Shown: positions 41,274-53,222 of the stretch, piece after piece
How positions within the stretch are numbered: the first letter of the stretch is position 1
Layout: every line of letters starts with the position of its first letter
Origin: Oleiagrimonas sp963821885
GTDB lineage: Bacteria; Pseudomonadota; Gammaproteobacteria; Xanthomonadales; Rhodanobacteraceae
Assembly: GCA_963821885.1 (NCBI GenBank)
Contig: CAWGFN010000003.1
Span: 124,001-188,000 of the forward strand
Length of the DNA: 64,000 nt
Reading direction: 5' to 3'
Translations under genes and position numbers: made by a program
Notes under the pieces: generated by a model
Told to the model about the DNA's origin: nothing
Databases searched by the model: none
The model's input: only the letters and a program-made list of their open reading frames with translations

Positions 41274-42340
41274 GCGCGGCCACCGAAACACCGGCGCACA
41301 AGCCGCCGCCGAAGATGCAGGGGTTCGCGCGTTACCTGAGCCTGTGGGTGCTGCTGTGCATCGGTGCCGGCATTGCGCTGGGCCATGTCTGGCCGCGGGC
41401 GTTCGCGGTGCTGTCGGCGGTCGAGGTGCATCAGATCAACCTGCCGGTGGCGGGGCTGGTGTGGCTGATGATCGTGCCGATGCTGCTGCGCATCGACTTC
41501 CGGCGACTGGCCGAAGTGCGGCGCGAGGCGCGCGGCATCGGCATCACGCTATTCGTGAACTGGGCGGTGAAGCCGTTCTCGATGGCCTTTCTGGGCTGGC
41601 TGTTCGTTCGCCACGTGTTCGCGGCGTGGTTGCCGGCCGGCGAGCACGATGCCTACGTCGCCGGCCTTATCCTGCTGGCCGCGGCGCCGTGCACGGCGAT
41701 GGTGTTCGTGTGGTCGAAGCTGTGCAACGGCGAGCCGCACTTCACCCTGGCGCAGGTGGCGCTCAACGACACCATCATGGTGGTGGCCTTCGCGCCCATC
41801 GTCGGCCTGCTCCTGGGCGTGGCCTCCATCCATGTGCCGTGGGCGACGCTGTTGCTGTCGGTGCTGCTGTACATCGTGGCGCCGGTGGTGCTGGCGCAAC
41901 TGTGGCGCCTCGGGTTGCTCAGGCATGGCGGCGAGGCGGCGCTGGAGCGCACCCTCAGGCGCATCGATCCCTGGTCGACCGCCGCGTTGCTGGCCACCCT
42001 GGTGCTGCTGTTCGGTTTCCAGGGCGAGGCGATCCTGACGCAGCCGCTGATCATCGTGCTGCTGGCGGTGCCGATCATCATCCAGGTGTATTTCAACGCC
42101 GGCCTGGCCTATTGGCTGGGTCGACGCCTGGGCGTGCCGCACTGCGTGGCCGGGCCGTCGGCGCTGATCGGCGCCAGCAATTTCTTCGAGCTGGCCGTGG
42201 CCACGGCGATCAGCCTGTTCGGATTGAAGTCGGGTGCCGCGCTGGCCACCGTGGTCGGCGTGCTGGTGGAAGTCCCGGTGATGCTCTCGGTGGTGCGCGT
42301 GGTCAACCGCACGACGCACTGGTTCGAGGCACGCGCCTAA
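41270..42340 (+). CDS. acr3: Arsenite efflux transporter ACR3
   Basis: A 356-aa arsenite/H+ antiporter of the BART superfamily with ten helices. The essential Cys is in AAPCTAMVFVWSKLCNGEPHFT (near residue 140), a hallmark of ACR3. The second hallmark GASNFFELAVATAISLFG lies near residue 300. ATG 41270 overlaps the arsC stop by four bases. It ends the ars operon and a REP-like element begins three bases after its stop. Confidence 0.95.
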   Translation: MSAATETPAHKPPPKMQGFARYLSLWVLLCIGAGIALGHVWPRAFAVLSAVEVHQINLPVAGLVWLMIVPMLLRIDFRRLAEVRREARGIGITLFVNWAVKPFSMAFLGWLFVRHVFAAWLPAGEHDAYVAGLILLAAAPCTAMVFVWSKLCNGEPHFTLAQVALNDTIMVVAFAPIVGLLLGVASIHVPWATLLLSVLLYIVAPVVLAQLWRLGLLRHGGEAALERTLRRIDPWSTAALLATLVLLFGFQGEAILTQPLIIVLLAVPIIIQVYFNAGLAYWLGRRLGVPHCVAGPSALIGASNFFELAVATAISLFGLKSGAALATVVGVLVEVPVMLSVVRVVNRTTHWFEARA

Positions 42341-42343
42341 CCC

Positions 42344-42371
42344 GTGGCCCGGATAAGCAAGGCGCATCCGG
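42344..42371 (+). repeat. REP-like palindrome, copy 1
   Basis: GTGGCCCGGATAAGC at 42344-42358 with GCGCATCCGG following forms an imperfect hairpin of the type seen in four other places in this window. It begins 3 bp after acr3. Confidence 0.7.
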
Positions 42372-42413
42372 AATGAGCCGCGATCGGCCCCGCACACTGA
42401 CGGTGTACCGATG

Positions 42414-42447
42414 TCCCGGATGCGGCTGACGCCTGATCCGGGTTACG
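42414..42447 (-). repeat. REP-like palindrome, copy 2 (inverted)
   Basis: CCCGGATGCGGCTGACGCC to ATCCGGGTTAC is the same element in reverse orientation, about 40 bp after copy 1, so copies 1 and 2 make an inverted pair. Confidence 0.6.
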
Positions 42448-42476
42448 GGCCCGGCTCGACTGGATGGTGGTCATGA

Positions 42477-42508
42477 AAAGGCACCCCGGATGGCGCCGGG
42501 GTGCCTTT
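42477..42508. terminator. Bidirectional terminator between acr3 and ahcY
   Basis: A 13-bp perfect stem, AAAGGCACCCCGG-ATGGCG-CCGGGGTGCCTTT, has A/T ends on both sides and can stop transcription from the ars operon. It shares its design with the next hairpin at 42608. Confidence 0.75.
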
Positions 42509-42549
42509 GGCTGCCTGTATCGATGCAGGTCGATCAGACACGTGGTTTC

Positions 42550-42579
42550 GTAGCCCGGATAAGCGAAGCGCATCCGGGG
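42550..42579 (+). repeat. REP-like palindrome, copy 3
   Basis: GTAGCCCGGATAAGCGAAGC followed by GCATCCGGGG. It differs from copies 1 and 4 only in the loop and lies between two strong hairpins. Confidence 0.75.
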
Positions 42580-42602
42580 AAGGCCGGCATGCGCCGAGCA
42601 TG

Positions 42603-42635
42603 AAAAAAGGCATCCCGGCCTGCGCCGGGATGCCT
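42603..42635 (-). terminator. Rho-independent terminator of ahcY
   Basis: On the minus strand an 11-bp stem, AGGCATCCCGG-N6-CCGGGATGCCT (42608-42635), is followed by six T (42603-42608). It lies 26 bp after the ahcY stop. Confidence 0.85.
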
Positions 42636-42660
42636 GGGTCGGTCCGCAGGGGCGGATCGA

Positions 42661-44088
<1,428 letters not shown>

Positions 44089-44110
44089 TGCGGATGACTC
44101 CATGGCAGTT

Positions 44111-44208
44111 GGTTGGGCGCCGTTTCAGATGAGGTGCCGAGCCTGACTCGGCCATGGGCCCGGACGAAGACCGGAGCCGGCATGGCGAAGATGCAGCGCC
44201 CCTCGGCC
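44111..44208 (-). promoter_or_regulatory. SAH riboswitch upstream of ahcY
   Basis: Read on the minus strand, the region 44208 to 44111 carries the SAH-riboswitch pattern: CCGAGGGGCGCTGCA, a variable stem, GAGTCAGGCTCGGCA, and AACGGCGCCCAACC as the 3' pseudoknot-type element. Each segment matches the conserved GCGCUGC / CAGGCUCGG / CGGCGC elements of that class. When SAH accumulates it binds and expression of ahcY rises. It ends about 20 bases before the ahcY start. Confidence 0.9.
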
Positions 44209-44223
44209 AAGATGCGAAGCGCC

Positions 44224-44229
44224 ATTATA
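44224..44229 (-). promoter_or_regulatory. ahcY -10 promoter box
   Basis: On the minus strand a perfect TATAAT lies about 15 bp upstream of the riboswitch start, giving a transcript that begins just before the aptamer. No clear -35 hexamer is seen. Confidence 0.6.
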
Positions 44230-44337
44230 TCGCTTCATGCGCATGCATACGCATGCGTGGCCGTGGCGGATGTCCGCTCAGGCGGGATGCACGTACGGGC
44301 GCGTATGATGAATGGGACATTCATACCGGGAGGACGC

Positions 44338-47061
44338 ATGACGGCCACACTCGATTCGGACGACGCCCGCCACCTCGAATTCCTGCCACATGACGAACCC
44401 CTGCGCGAGGACGTGCGCCAGCTCGGCGCCCTGGTCGGCCGCATGCTGGCCGAGCAGGGTGGCGAAGACTTCTTCGAACGCGTGGAAAACGTGCGCACCG
44501 CGGCCATCCGCCGGCGCGAATCCGGCGCCGGGGTCAGCGGCCTGGCCGGCCAGCTGGCCGGACTCGAGGCCCCGCGCGCCGAAGCCCTGGCGCGCGCCTT
44601 CGCCACCTACTTCCAGATGGTCAACGTGGCCGAGCGCGTGCATCGCATCCGCCGCCGCCGCGACTACCAGCTGGCCGGCGCCGCGCCGCAGCCCGAGTCC
44701 CTGGCCGACGTGCTGCGCAAGCTCAAGGCGCGCGGGGTCACCGCCGACGAACTGATGGGCTGGATCGCGCGGCTCGACGTGGAGCCGGTGTTCACGGCGC
44801 ATCCGACCGAGGCCGTGCGCGCCTCGCTGCTGGAGAAGGAGCAGGCCATCGTGGCCGCGCTGATCGCCGAATTCGATGCCCGGCGCACGCCGCCCGAACG
44901 CGCCGCCGACGCCGCGCGCATGCGCATGGCCCTGACTGCCGGCTGGCAGACCGCCGAGGCCTCGCCGGTGCGGCCCAGCGTGCAGGACGAATTCGACCAC
45001 GTGGGCTACTACCTCACCGGCTCCCTGTACCGCGTGCTGCCGGTCTTCTACGAGGCCCTGGCGCGCGAGCTTGAGGCGGTCTACGGGCAGCGTCCCGAAC
45101 TGCCGCGCGTGCTGCGCTTCGCCTCCTGGGTTGGCGGCGACATGGACGGCAATCCCAACGTCGGCGCCGACACCATCGCCGAGACCCTACGCGCGCAGCG
45201 CGCCATGGTGCTCGAGCGCTACACGGCCGAATGCGACAGCCTGGCCCGCAGTCTCAGCCAGACCGAGGACCGCGTCGAGGTCAGCGCGGCCCTGCGCGAG
45301 CGCCTGGCGCGGTACAGCGACACCTTCCTCAAGGCGGCCATGGCGATCCGGCCGCGGCATCGCGACATGCCCTACCGCTGCCTGCTGACCCTGATGCGCG
45401 CGCGGCTCGAGGCCACGCTGGAGGATGACGATGCCGGCTATCCCAACGCCGATGCCTTCGAGGCCGATGTCACGCTGATCGCCGAGAGCCTCGCGGCGCA
45501 CGGCGGCGAGCATGCCGGCCTGTTCGCGGTGCGACGGCTGCTGCGCCGCGTGCGCACCTTCGGTTTCCATCTGGCGCGCCTGGACGTACGCCAGGACGCG
45601 CGCGTGCATGACGACGCGCTGGCCCGACTGCTCGACGACCCGGACTGGGCCGAGCGCGGCCGCGAAGAGCGCGCGCGGACCTTGCGCCCGCTGGCCGCCG
45701 GCGAGAGTGCCTTCACGGCCAGCAACGACGAGACCGCCGAGCGCCTGCGCAAGGTGTTCGCCACCCTGTCTGACGCGCGCCGCCGCTACGGCGTGCACGC
45801 CACCGGTCCGTACATCATCAGCATGGCCGAGTCGGCCGCCGACGTGCTGGCGGTGCTGGCATTGGCCCGCCATGGTGGCCTGGTCGACGAGGACGAACGC
45901 GTGCCGCTGGACGTGGCGCCGCTGTTCGAGACCGTCGACGACCTGAAGGGCGGCCCGGACACCCTGCGCGCGCTGCTGGCCGATCCGGTCTACCGCGCCC
46001 ACCTGCGCGCCCGCGGCGATCGCCAGATGGTCATGCTGGGTTATTCGGACAGCGGCAAGGACGGTGGCATCCTGGCCGCGCGCTGGGGCCTGCAGCGCGC
46101 CCAGGTCGAGCTGCTGGAGGTGGCCGAGGCCGAGGGCATCGAGCTGACCTTCTTCCACGGCCGCGGCGGCTCGGCCAGCCGCGGCGGCTCGCGCATCACC
46201 CCGGCGCTGATGGCCTCGCCGCGCGGCAGCGTCAACGGTCGCCTGCGCATGACCGAACAGGGCGAGGTGATCCATCGCAAGTACGGCATCCGCGCGCTGG
46301 CCCTGCGCAACCTGGAGCAGACCGTGGGCGCGGCGCTGGGCGCCAGCCTGCGCCCGCGCGATCCCGAGCCGCGCGAGGATGCCTGGCGCGAGCGCATGGC
46401 CGTGCTGGCGGCGCGCAGCCGCGAGTCCTATCGCGAACTGGTCGGCGACGACGACTTCGTGCCTTACTTTCGCGCCGCCACGCCGATCGACGTGATCGAG
46501 CAGATGACCCTGGGTTCGCGCCCGTCGCGGCGTCGTTCGATGCGCGGCGTGCAGGATCTGCGCGCGATTCCGTGGGTGTTCTCCTGGACCCAGTGCCGCA
46601 CCATCATGCCCGGCTGGTACGGCCTGGGCAGCGCGCTCGAGCACGGCATCGACACCTTCGGCTTCGAGCCGATGGCCGAGATGGCCCGCGACTGGCCCTT
46701 CCTGTCCACCCTGATCGATGACGTGGAAATGGTCCTGGCCAAGGCCGACCTGGGCATCGCCGAGGCCTTCTCGGAGCTGTCCGGCGAGCTGCACGGAAAG
46801 TTCTTCCCGCGCATCCGCGAGGAGTTCAAGCGCACCCGCGAGGCGATCCTGCGCCTCAGGGGCGCCGACAGCCTGCTGGCCGACGACCCGCGCCTGGCGC
46901 TGTCGATCCGCTTGCGCAATCCGTACGTCGATCCGATGAGCCTGCTGCAGGTGGACCTGCTCAAGCGCTGGCGCGCCGGCGGCAGCGCGGACGACGAACT
47001 GCTGCACGCGCTGGTGGCCTGCGTCAACGGCGTGGCGCAGGGCCTGCAGAACACCGGTTGA
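44338..47061 (+). CDS. ppc: Phosphoenolpyruvate carboxylase
   Basis: PEP carboxylase adds bicarbonate to PEP to make oxaloacetate, topping up the TCA cycle. The 907-aa protein has the catalytic His in EPVFTAHPTEAVR (H155) and the glycine/arginine loop FFHGRGGSASRGGSRI, with MLGYSDSGKDGG and TPIDVIEQMTLGSRPSRR as further active-site segments. It ends in the conserved QNTG. The start is ATG 44338 behind GGGAGG; earlier in-frame ATGs exist but lack the signal. It is divergent from ahcY. Confidence 0.97.
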   Translation: MTATLDSDDARHLEFLPHDEPLREDVRQLGALVGRMLAEQGGEDFFERVENVRTAAIRRRESGAGVSGLAGQLAGLEAPRAEALARAFATYFQMVNVAERVHRIRRRRDYQLAGAAPQPESLADVLRKLKARGVTADELMGWIARLDVEPVFTAHPTEAVRASLLEKEQAIVAALIAEFDARRTPPERAADAARMRMALTAGWQTAEASPVRPSVQDEFDHVGYYLTGSLYRVLPVFYEALARELEAVYGQRPELPRVLRFASWVGGDMDGNPNVGADTIAETLRAQRAMVLERYTAECDSLARSLSQTEDRVEVSAALRERLARYSDTFLKAAMAIRPRHRDMPYRCLLTLMRARLEATLEDDDAGYPNADAFEADVTLIAESLAAHGGEHAGLFAVRRLLRRVRTFGFHLARLDVRQDARVHDDALARLLDDPDWAERGREERARTLRPLAAGESAFTASNDETAERLRKVFATLSDARRRYGVHATGPYIISMAESAADVLAVLALARHGGLVDEDERVPLDVAPLFETVDDLKGGPDTLRALLADPVYRAHLRARGDRQMVMLGYSDSGKDGGILAARWGLQRAQVELLEVAEAEGIELTFFHGRGGSASRGGSRITPALMASPRGSVNGRLRMTEQGEVIHRKYGIRALALRNLEQTVGAALGASLRPRDPEPREDAWRERMAVLAARSRESYRELVGDDDFVPYFRAATPIDVIEQMTLGSRPSRRRSMRGVQDLRAIPWVFSWTQCRTIMPGWYGLGSALEHGIDTFGFEPMAEMARDWPFLSTLIDDVEMVLAKADLGIAEAFSELSGELHGKFFPRIREEFKRTREAILRLRGADSLLADDPRLALSIRLRNPYVDPMSLLQVDLLKRWRAGGSADDELLHALVACVNGVAQGLQNTG

Positions 47062-47069
47062 GGTCGATC

Positions 47070-47387
47070 ATGACGAGCGTTCGCACGCGTTACCTGATGG
47101 TGTGCCTGGCGGCCCTGTTGTTGCCGGCACTGGCCTTCGCCCTGCTGCCCCCCGACGCCTTGCCCGGCCCGGCCGCGCAGGTGCTGGCGGTGCTGGCCTG
47201 CCTGGCCGCGATCGGCTGGGTGCTGCAGGCGCACGTGCGCGGCGCCGGCGGCTGGGCCGCGGTGCCGCCGATGCGCCTGTGGCTGATGGCCATGGGCATG
47301 ATCCTCAGCATCGCCCTGCTGGCCGTGGCCGGCCTGGCCATGATGGCCCTGTTGATGCCCGTAACCCCGGCGGCCATGCAGGGTTGA
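47070..47387 (+). CDS. Small three-helix membrane protein
   Basis: A 105-aa protein with three predicted membrane helices (about 11-30, 38-57 and 74-97) and very short loops. The start ATG 47070 lies 8 bp after ppc with GAGGT upstream, so it is probably translated from the ppc transcript. No domain is recognised. The hydrophobic repeats LLLPALAFALLPP and MILSIALLAVAGLAMMALL support a genuine membrane protein. Function unknown. Confidence 0.6.
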   Translation: MTSVRTRYLMVCLAALLLPALAFALLPPDALPGPAAQVLAVLACLAAIGWVLQAHVRGAGGWAAVPPMRLWLMAMGMILSIALLAVAGLAMMALLMPVTPAAMQG

Positions 47388-47419
47388 TTCGCATGGACAT
47401 GCAGGCGGCTGCGTGACCC

Positions 47420-47451
47420 GTAGCCCGGATAAGGCGTAGCCGCATCCGGGG
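47420..47451 (+). repeat. REP-like palindrome, copy 4
   Basis: GTAGCCCGGATAAGGCGTAG followed by CCGCATCCGGGG, in the gap after the small membrane protein. With copy 5 it forms an inverted pair 36 bp apart. Confidence 0.75.
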
Positions 47452-47487
47452 TTGTCAGCAGTGGTCAAGGTTTCTGGGTGGGTCATG

Positions 47488-47517
47488 CCCCGGATGCGCG
47501 TGGCTTATCCGGGCTAC
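47488..47517 (-). repeat. REP-like palindrome, copy 5 (inverted)
   Basis: CCCCGGATGCGCGTGGC then TTATCCGGGCTAC, the reverse complement of the element in copy 4. Its CTA at 47514-47516 is the TAG stop of the GIY-YIG gene on the minus strand. Confidence 0.75.
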
Positions 47518-47798
47518 GGCGTCTGGCTCGCCTGCAGCGCGGCGATGCGCTCGGCGCGCGGCAGGCGTTTCCAGGCGATCTCCAGCTTCAGCGCCGCGCT
47601 GCGCGAATCGACCCAGGTCCAGCCGAGCAGGCGTTCGGGCGGGTTGGCGCGGGTGAACTTGGCGCCGCGACCGTCGCAGTGCTGCGCGTAGCGCTGTTCG
47701 GGATCGCGGGCGATGCCGGTATAGACGCGGCCGTCACGGCATTCGAGCAGGTACACCGCCCACGCGTCGGCGTGCGGCGCGGGGTCGTTCAGGCCCAC
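47514..47798 (-). CDS. GIY-YIG domain protein (UPF0213/YhbQ-like)
   Basis: A 94-aa GIY-YIG nuclease-fold protein. The domain begins WAVYLLECRDGRVYTGIARDPEQRYAQH, where VYLLEC and VYTGI are the two strands of the motif, and continues with RGAKFTRANPPERLLGW and the helix with ALKLEIAWKRLPRAERIAAL. It starts at GTG 47798, inside the end of the GST gene, overlapping it by 10 bp. The stop codon TAG lies in a REP-like element. Relatives of this size are predicted single-domain nucleases of unknown role. Confidence 0.82.
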   Translation of the reverse strand: MGLNDPAPHADAWAVYLLECRDGRVYTGIARDPEQRYAQHCDGRGAKFTRANPPERLLGWTWVDSRSAALKLEIAWKRLPRAERIAALQASQTP

Positions 47799-48418
47799 TC
47801 GGTCAGCTGTTCCTGCTCGTAGAGGGTTTTCCACGAAGGTCGGGCCTTCACGATTGCGGCCAGGTCGGCCAGGTGCTTCCAGTCCGTGGCCGGGCGCGGC
47901 ATGTTGCGCGACCAGCGCATCAGCATGGTGGCGTACAGGTCGACCACGCTGAAGGTCTCGCCGAGCATGTGCGGGCCGTTTGCGGCCAGGTGCGCGTCGA
48001 TGCGATCCCAGCAGGCCTCGATGCGCACGCGCCCGGCCTCGGCGATGGTCTCGGCGCCGTCGGGCACGTGTTCGTCGGCGTAGAACCACTGGCGGAAGGC
48101 CGGCTGCAGGGTGTTGGCCAGGTACAGCATCCACTCAAGGTAATCGGCGCGTTGCGCGCTGCCGACCGCCGGCGCCAGCTTGGCCTCGGGATGGCGCTCG
48201 GCCAGCAGCATGGCCAGCGCCGCGGTCTCGCCGTGCGGCCGGCCGTCGACGATCAGCGTCGGCACCGTGCCGGCGGGGTTGAGCTTGCGATACGCCTCGC
48301 CACGCTGCTCACCCGCCGCCAGGTTCACTTCGGTCAGCGTGAACTCGACGCCGCATTCGAGCAGCACCTGGTGGGTGAGCATGGCGGCGGTGCCGGGGGC
48401 GAAGTAGAGCGTGTACAT
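47789..48418 (-). CDS. Glutathione S-transferase
   Basis: A 209-aa GST-fold protein with a thioredoxin-like N-terminal domain (YTLYFAPGTAAMLTHQVLLECG, residues 2-23; LNPAGTVPTLIVDG near 49-62, with the cis-Pro and the following glutathione-binding loop GETAALAMLLAERHP) and an all-helical C-terminal domain (about 85-200). The start is ATG 48418 (MYTLYF); the upstream open frame lacks family sequence. The substrate is unknown. The GIY-YIG gene starts in its last codons. Confidence 0.88.
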   Translation of the reverse strand: MYTLYFAPGTAAMLTHQVLLECGVEFTLTEVNLAAGEQRGEAYRKLNPAGTVPTLIVDGRPHGETAALAMLLAERHPEAKLAPAVGSAQRADYLEWMLYLANTLQPAFRQWFYADEHVPDGAETIAEAGRVRIEACWDRIDAHLAANGPHMLGETFSVVDLYATMLMRWSRNMPRPATDWKHLADLAAIVKARPSWKTLYEQEQLTEWA

Positions 48419-48515
48419 GGCGGGCGGTTCCTCGTGCGGCTGCACCGGCCGTGACTGATCGGCGTGCCGGACGAGTATACGGTGCTCCACGGAGGTCCGC
48501 CGCTGCGCGCCGATG

Positions 48516-49562
48516 TCAGCCCTTGGCGGGTGTCTGGGCCGTGTACGGGCTGTGATCGGACTTCAACATGTTCAGCAATTGAGGGTCGGTCCAGTCCCTG
48601 GGCGGGAGCACGGGGAAGTGCGCACTTTGCAGCTGGGTGCGCATGGCCTGGACTTCGGTGGGGCTGGACAGGAGGACGTCGAGATAGGCCCGCGCTGCGC
48701 CGTGCGGGTCCATCTGCTGGCTCGACAGGCGGGCGAATTCGGTCTGCACCCAGATCAGGTTCCTCGTGGTGTCCACGGCATGGTCATAGTCGTCGCGGTC
48801 ACGGGCTGCCCGCCGGTGAAGGAGCGCGCCGATCATGTTGCTGACCAGCATCGGGCTCGATTCCATCATGATGCCGATGGCGCGGCAGCTTGTCCGGCGT
48901 GCCGGAAAGGCTGCGTCCGCAGGGGCGCAGGCCTTGATGAGGCCGCTGTAGCTGGGTATCACGAAGCCGGCCAACCCTATCGCGTAAGCGGCGCGCTGAT
49001 CGGCATTCAGCGCATTGCCATTCGGGGTGGGCGCCAACGCCAGGGCGCGATTGAGGCGACCCAGCGTGGCGATCCAGTAGCTGTCGTAGCGGCGCGACTG
49101 CGCCATGCGGTCGAGGACCGCCGTGACGGCATCGGTGTCACCGGTGGACCGGGCGTGCTGCAGCGCCGGTATCCAGGCGTAGGCATTGTCCGGATCGAGG
49201 GTGTGCAGTTGGCGGCCCATGGCTTGCCCATCGCACGACGTGCCGAGGTGGCAACTCATCATCGTCAAGCCGACGATGTCAGCTGATGCCGGCTGCAGTT
49301 TCCGTGCCTTCTGGAGCAGTGCGCTCATGTGATCGTTGGCGGCTTCTCCGTCGCTCACCTTGGTTCCGTAGGTCAACGATGCGATGGCCAGCGGCTGCAT
49401 CAACGCGGCCGTCACCAGCGCATCGGGGTCGTGCATGCGTGCCAGCGCGTCGGCGATCCGCGCGTTGTCATGCGTGGTGGTGGAGTGGGGCGATCCGGCG
49501 CGCGCGGGCAGGGCACCAAGGGCGGCGAGCAGCACGCCGAGCATCATCCTTGAGACAGTCAT
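48516..49562 (-). CDS. Conserved hypothetical secreted protein
   Basis: A 348-aa protein with a signal peptide (about 1-22, MTVSRMMLGVLLAALGALPARA, cleaved near ARA-GS). The mature part is mostly helical and has six Cys, among them SCHLGTSCDG and KACAPAD...RTSCRA, likely disulfide-linked. The arrangement resembles TPR-like solenoids (KARKLQPASADIVGLTMM, LHTLDPDNAYAWIPALQHA). No recognised catalytic motif. The start ATG 49562 is before the hydrophobic segment; the open frame reaches back to 49619. Function unknown. Confidence 0.65.
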   Translation of the reverse strand: MTVSRMMLGVLLAALGALPARAGSPHSTTTHDNARIADALARMHDPDALVTAALMQPLAIASLTYGTKVSDGEAANDHMSALLQKARKLQPASADIVGLTMMSCHLGTSCDGQAMGRQLHTLDPDNAYAWIPALQHARSTGDTDAVTAVLDRMAQSRRYDSYWIATLGRLNRALALAPTPNGNALNADQRAAYAIGLAGFVIPSYSGLIKACAPADAAFPARRTSCRAIGIMMESSPMLVSNMIGALLHRRAARDRDDYDHAVDTTRNLIWVQTEFARLSSQQMDPHGAARAYLDVLLSSPTEVQAMRTQLQSAHFPVLPPRDWTDPQLLNMLKSDHSPYTAQTPAKG

Positions 49563-49660
49563 GGTCCGATTCCGTGGAGGTCCGCGACCATTTTTACTCC
49601 GGACGGGGATGCCGGACAAATCTCGCCACGCGATTCACCCCGTGCAAATGTGGGCGCAGA

Positions 49661-51542
<1,882 letters not shown>

Positions 51543-51610
51543 CCACCTATTGTAGCCGGGCGCGGCGCGTACAATGGCGCTTCGATCCGATCCGAGAGGA
51601 AACCGCGCCG

Positions 51611-52213
51611 ATGCCGACCTGGGATGAACGCTATGCAGCCGTGGAGGGTTACCTGTTCGGGCAGGCGCCCAGCGCCTTCCTGGTGGCGCAGAAGGCGCGC
51701 CTGCCGGCCGCCGGGACCGCGCTGGCCGTGGCCGACGGCGACGGCCGCAACGGCGTGTGGCTGGCCGAGCAGGGCCTGGATGTGCTGGCCGTGGATGGCT
51801 CGACGGTGGCGCTGGACAAGAGCCGCGCCCTGGCCGCGGCGCACGGCGTGACCCTGCGCCACGAGCGGGCCGACCTGCTGACCTGGGACTTCGGCCGCGC
51901 GCGCTTCGACGTGATCGTGGGCATCTTCATCCAGTTCACCGGCCCCGCGGCGCGCGCGACGATGTTCCGCGCCATGATCGATGCGCTGGCGCCCGGCGGC
52001 CTGCTGATCCTGCAGGGCTACCGCCCCGAGCAGCTCGCCTATGGCACCGGCGGCCCGCCCGATGCCGAGAACATGTACACCGAGGCCCTGCTTCGGGAGG
52101 CCTTCGCCGACTTGCACATCGAGCACCTGAAGGCTCACGACGCCGAGCTGCACGAGGGGCGTCACGAGGGGATGTCGGCACTGATCGAGATGGTGGCGCG
52201 CAAGCCGGCGTAG
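51611..52213 (+). CDS. Class I SAM-dependent methyltransferase
   Basis: A 200-aa class I methyltransferase of the TehB-like/COG2226 kind. The SAM loop is ALAVADGDGRNGVWLAEQG (motif I, near residues 37-55), motif II DVLAVDGS follows, and FDVIVGIFIQF lies near motif IV. The substrate is not predicted; tellurite resistance is a possible but unproven role. It is divergent from uup (68-bp gap). Confidence 0.85.
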   Translation: MPTWDERYAAVEGYLFGQAPSAFLVAQKARLPAAGTALAVADGDGRNGVWLAEQGLDVLAVDGSTVALDKSRALAAAHGVTLRHERADLLTWDFGRARFDVIVGIFIQFTGPAARATMFRAMIDALAPGGLLILQGYRPEQLAYGTGGPPDAENMYTEALLREAFADLHIEHLKAHDAELHEGRHEGMSALIEMVARKPA

Positions 52214-52288
52214 CCGGGCATGGGGCCGCGACTTGGCGCGGCGCGTGGCCGGTAGCATGATCGGGTTTGCATCGACACGAGCGAACGC

Positions 52289-53176
52289 ATGAGCGCAGCG
52301 CCCCAAGCCAACCCCCTGCCGGGCCCCGAGGGCCAGCTCGACACCCTGCGCATGGCCGACGGCCAGGTGCTGGCGCGCCGCTGCTGGCCGCTCGAGAACG
52401 CGGGTCGCGGGGTGCTGCTGGTGCACGGCCTGGGCGAGCACAGCGGGCGCTACCGGCATGTCGCCCATGCGCTGAACGCGCAAGGCTGGGACGTGTGCGG
52501 CTATGACCAGCGCGGGCACGGTCTCACCGAGGGGCCGCGCGGCGCGTTGCGAGGCTCGGGCGACCTGCTCGACGACCTGGCCGCCGTGTACGCCGATTAC
52601 GCCGGCCGTTTCGACGCGCCGCCGCTGCTGTTCGGCCACAGCATGGGTGGTCTGCTGGCGGCGCACGCGGTGCTCGCCGGGCGCGTCCGACCGTCGGGCC
52701 TGGTGCTGTCCTCGCCGGCGTTTCGCAGCCACGCATCCGCCTTCATGCGCCGCCTGGCGCGGGTGCTGGCCGTCCTGGCGCCCAACCTGCCGCTGGGCAA
52801 TGGCCTGAAGCTGCGCTACCTCTCGCACGATGCCGAGGTCGTGGCGCACTACGCCGCCGATCCGCTGTGCACGCGCCGGGTCACGCCACGCCTGGCCGAT
52901 GACATCTTCCGCGCCGGCGAGACCTGCATCGCGCGCGCCGGCGAACTCGACGTGCCGACGCTGCTGCTGGCGGCGGGCGACGACCACCTGGTCGATCCGT
53001 CGGGCAGTCGCGACTTCATCGCCGCCGCGCCGGCCGCGTCGCTCGAGGCGCACCTGCTCGACGGGCTGTACCACGAGATCTTCAACGAAGCCGAGCCGGC
53101 GCGCAGTCGGGTGTTCGCACAACTTGCCGGGTGGCTGGACGCGCATTTTCCCGCGCAGGCGCACCCGGGCGCATGA
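52289..53176 (+). CDS. Alpha/beta hydrolase, monoacylglycerol lipase type
   Basis: A 295-aa serine hydrolase of the Hydrolase_4/PldB group. The oxyanion hole HG is in LLVHGLGEHSGRY (H46-G47), the nucleophile in LFGHSMGGLLA (S118), the acid Asp in AAGDDHLVDPSG and the catalytic His in DGLYHEIFNE. The motif YDQRGHGLTEGPRG is typical of monoglyceride lipases. Cytoplasmic, without a signal peptide. The start ATG 52289 follows ACGAGCGAACGC. A bidirectional terminator follows. Confidence 0.88.
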   Translation: MSAAPQANPLPGPEGQLDTLRMADGQVLARRCWPLENAGRGVLLVHGLGEHSGRYRHVAHALNAQGWDVCGYDQRGHGLTEGPRGALRGSGDLLDDLAAVYADYAGRFDAPPLLFGHSMGGLLAAHAVLAGRVRPSGLVLSSPAFRSHASAFMRRLARVLAVLAPNLPLGNGLKLRYLSHDAEVVAHYAADPLCTRRVTPRLADDIFRAGETCIARAGELDVPTLLLAAGDDHLVDPSGSRDFIAAAPAASLEAHLLDGLYHEIFNEAEPARSRVFAQLAGWLDAHFPAQAHPGA

Positions 53177-53178
53177 AA

Positions 53179-53202
53179 AAGGGCGGGGTCGCCCCCGCCC
53201 TT
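53179..53202. terminator. Bidirectional terminator between the hydrolase and SPFH genes
   Basis: A 10-bp stem, AAGGGCGGGG-N4-CCCCGCCCTT, lies between the convergent hydrolase and stomatin-like genes. The A-run on the plus-strand left side gives a T-run for the minus gene. Confidence 0.75.
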
Positions 53203-53222
53203 CGTTGACAGCTTGCGATGGA

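Noticed and set aside
45187..47007. Open frame of 606 codons opposite ppc
   Set aside because: Antisense to the clearly conserved ppc gene; no domain or start signals.
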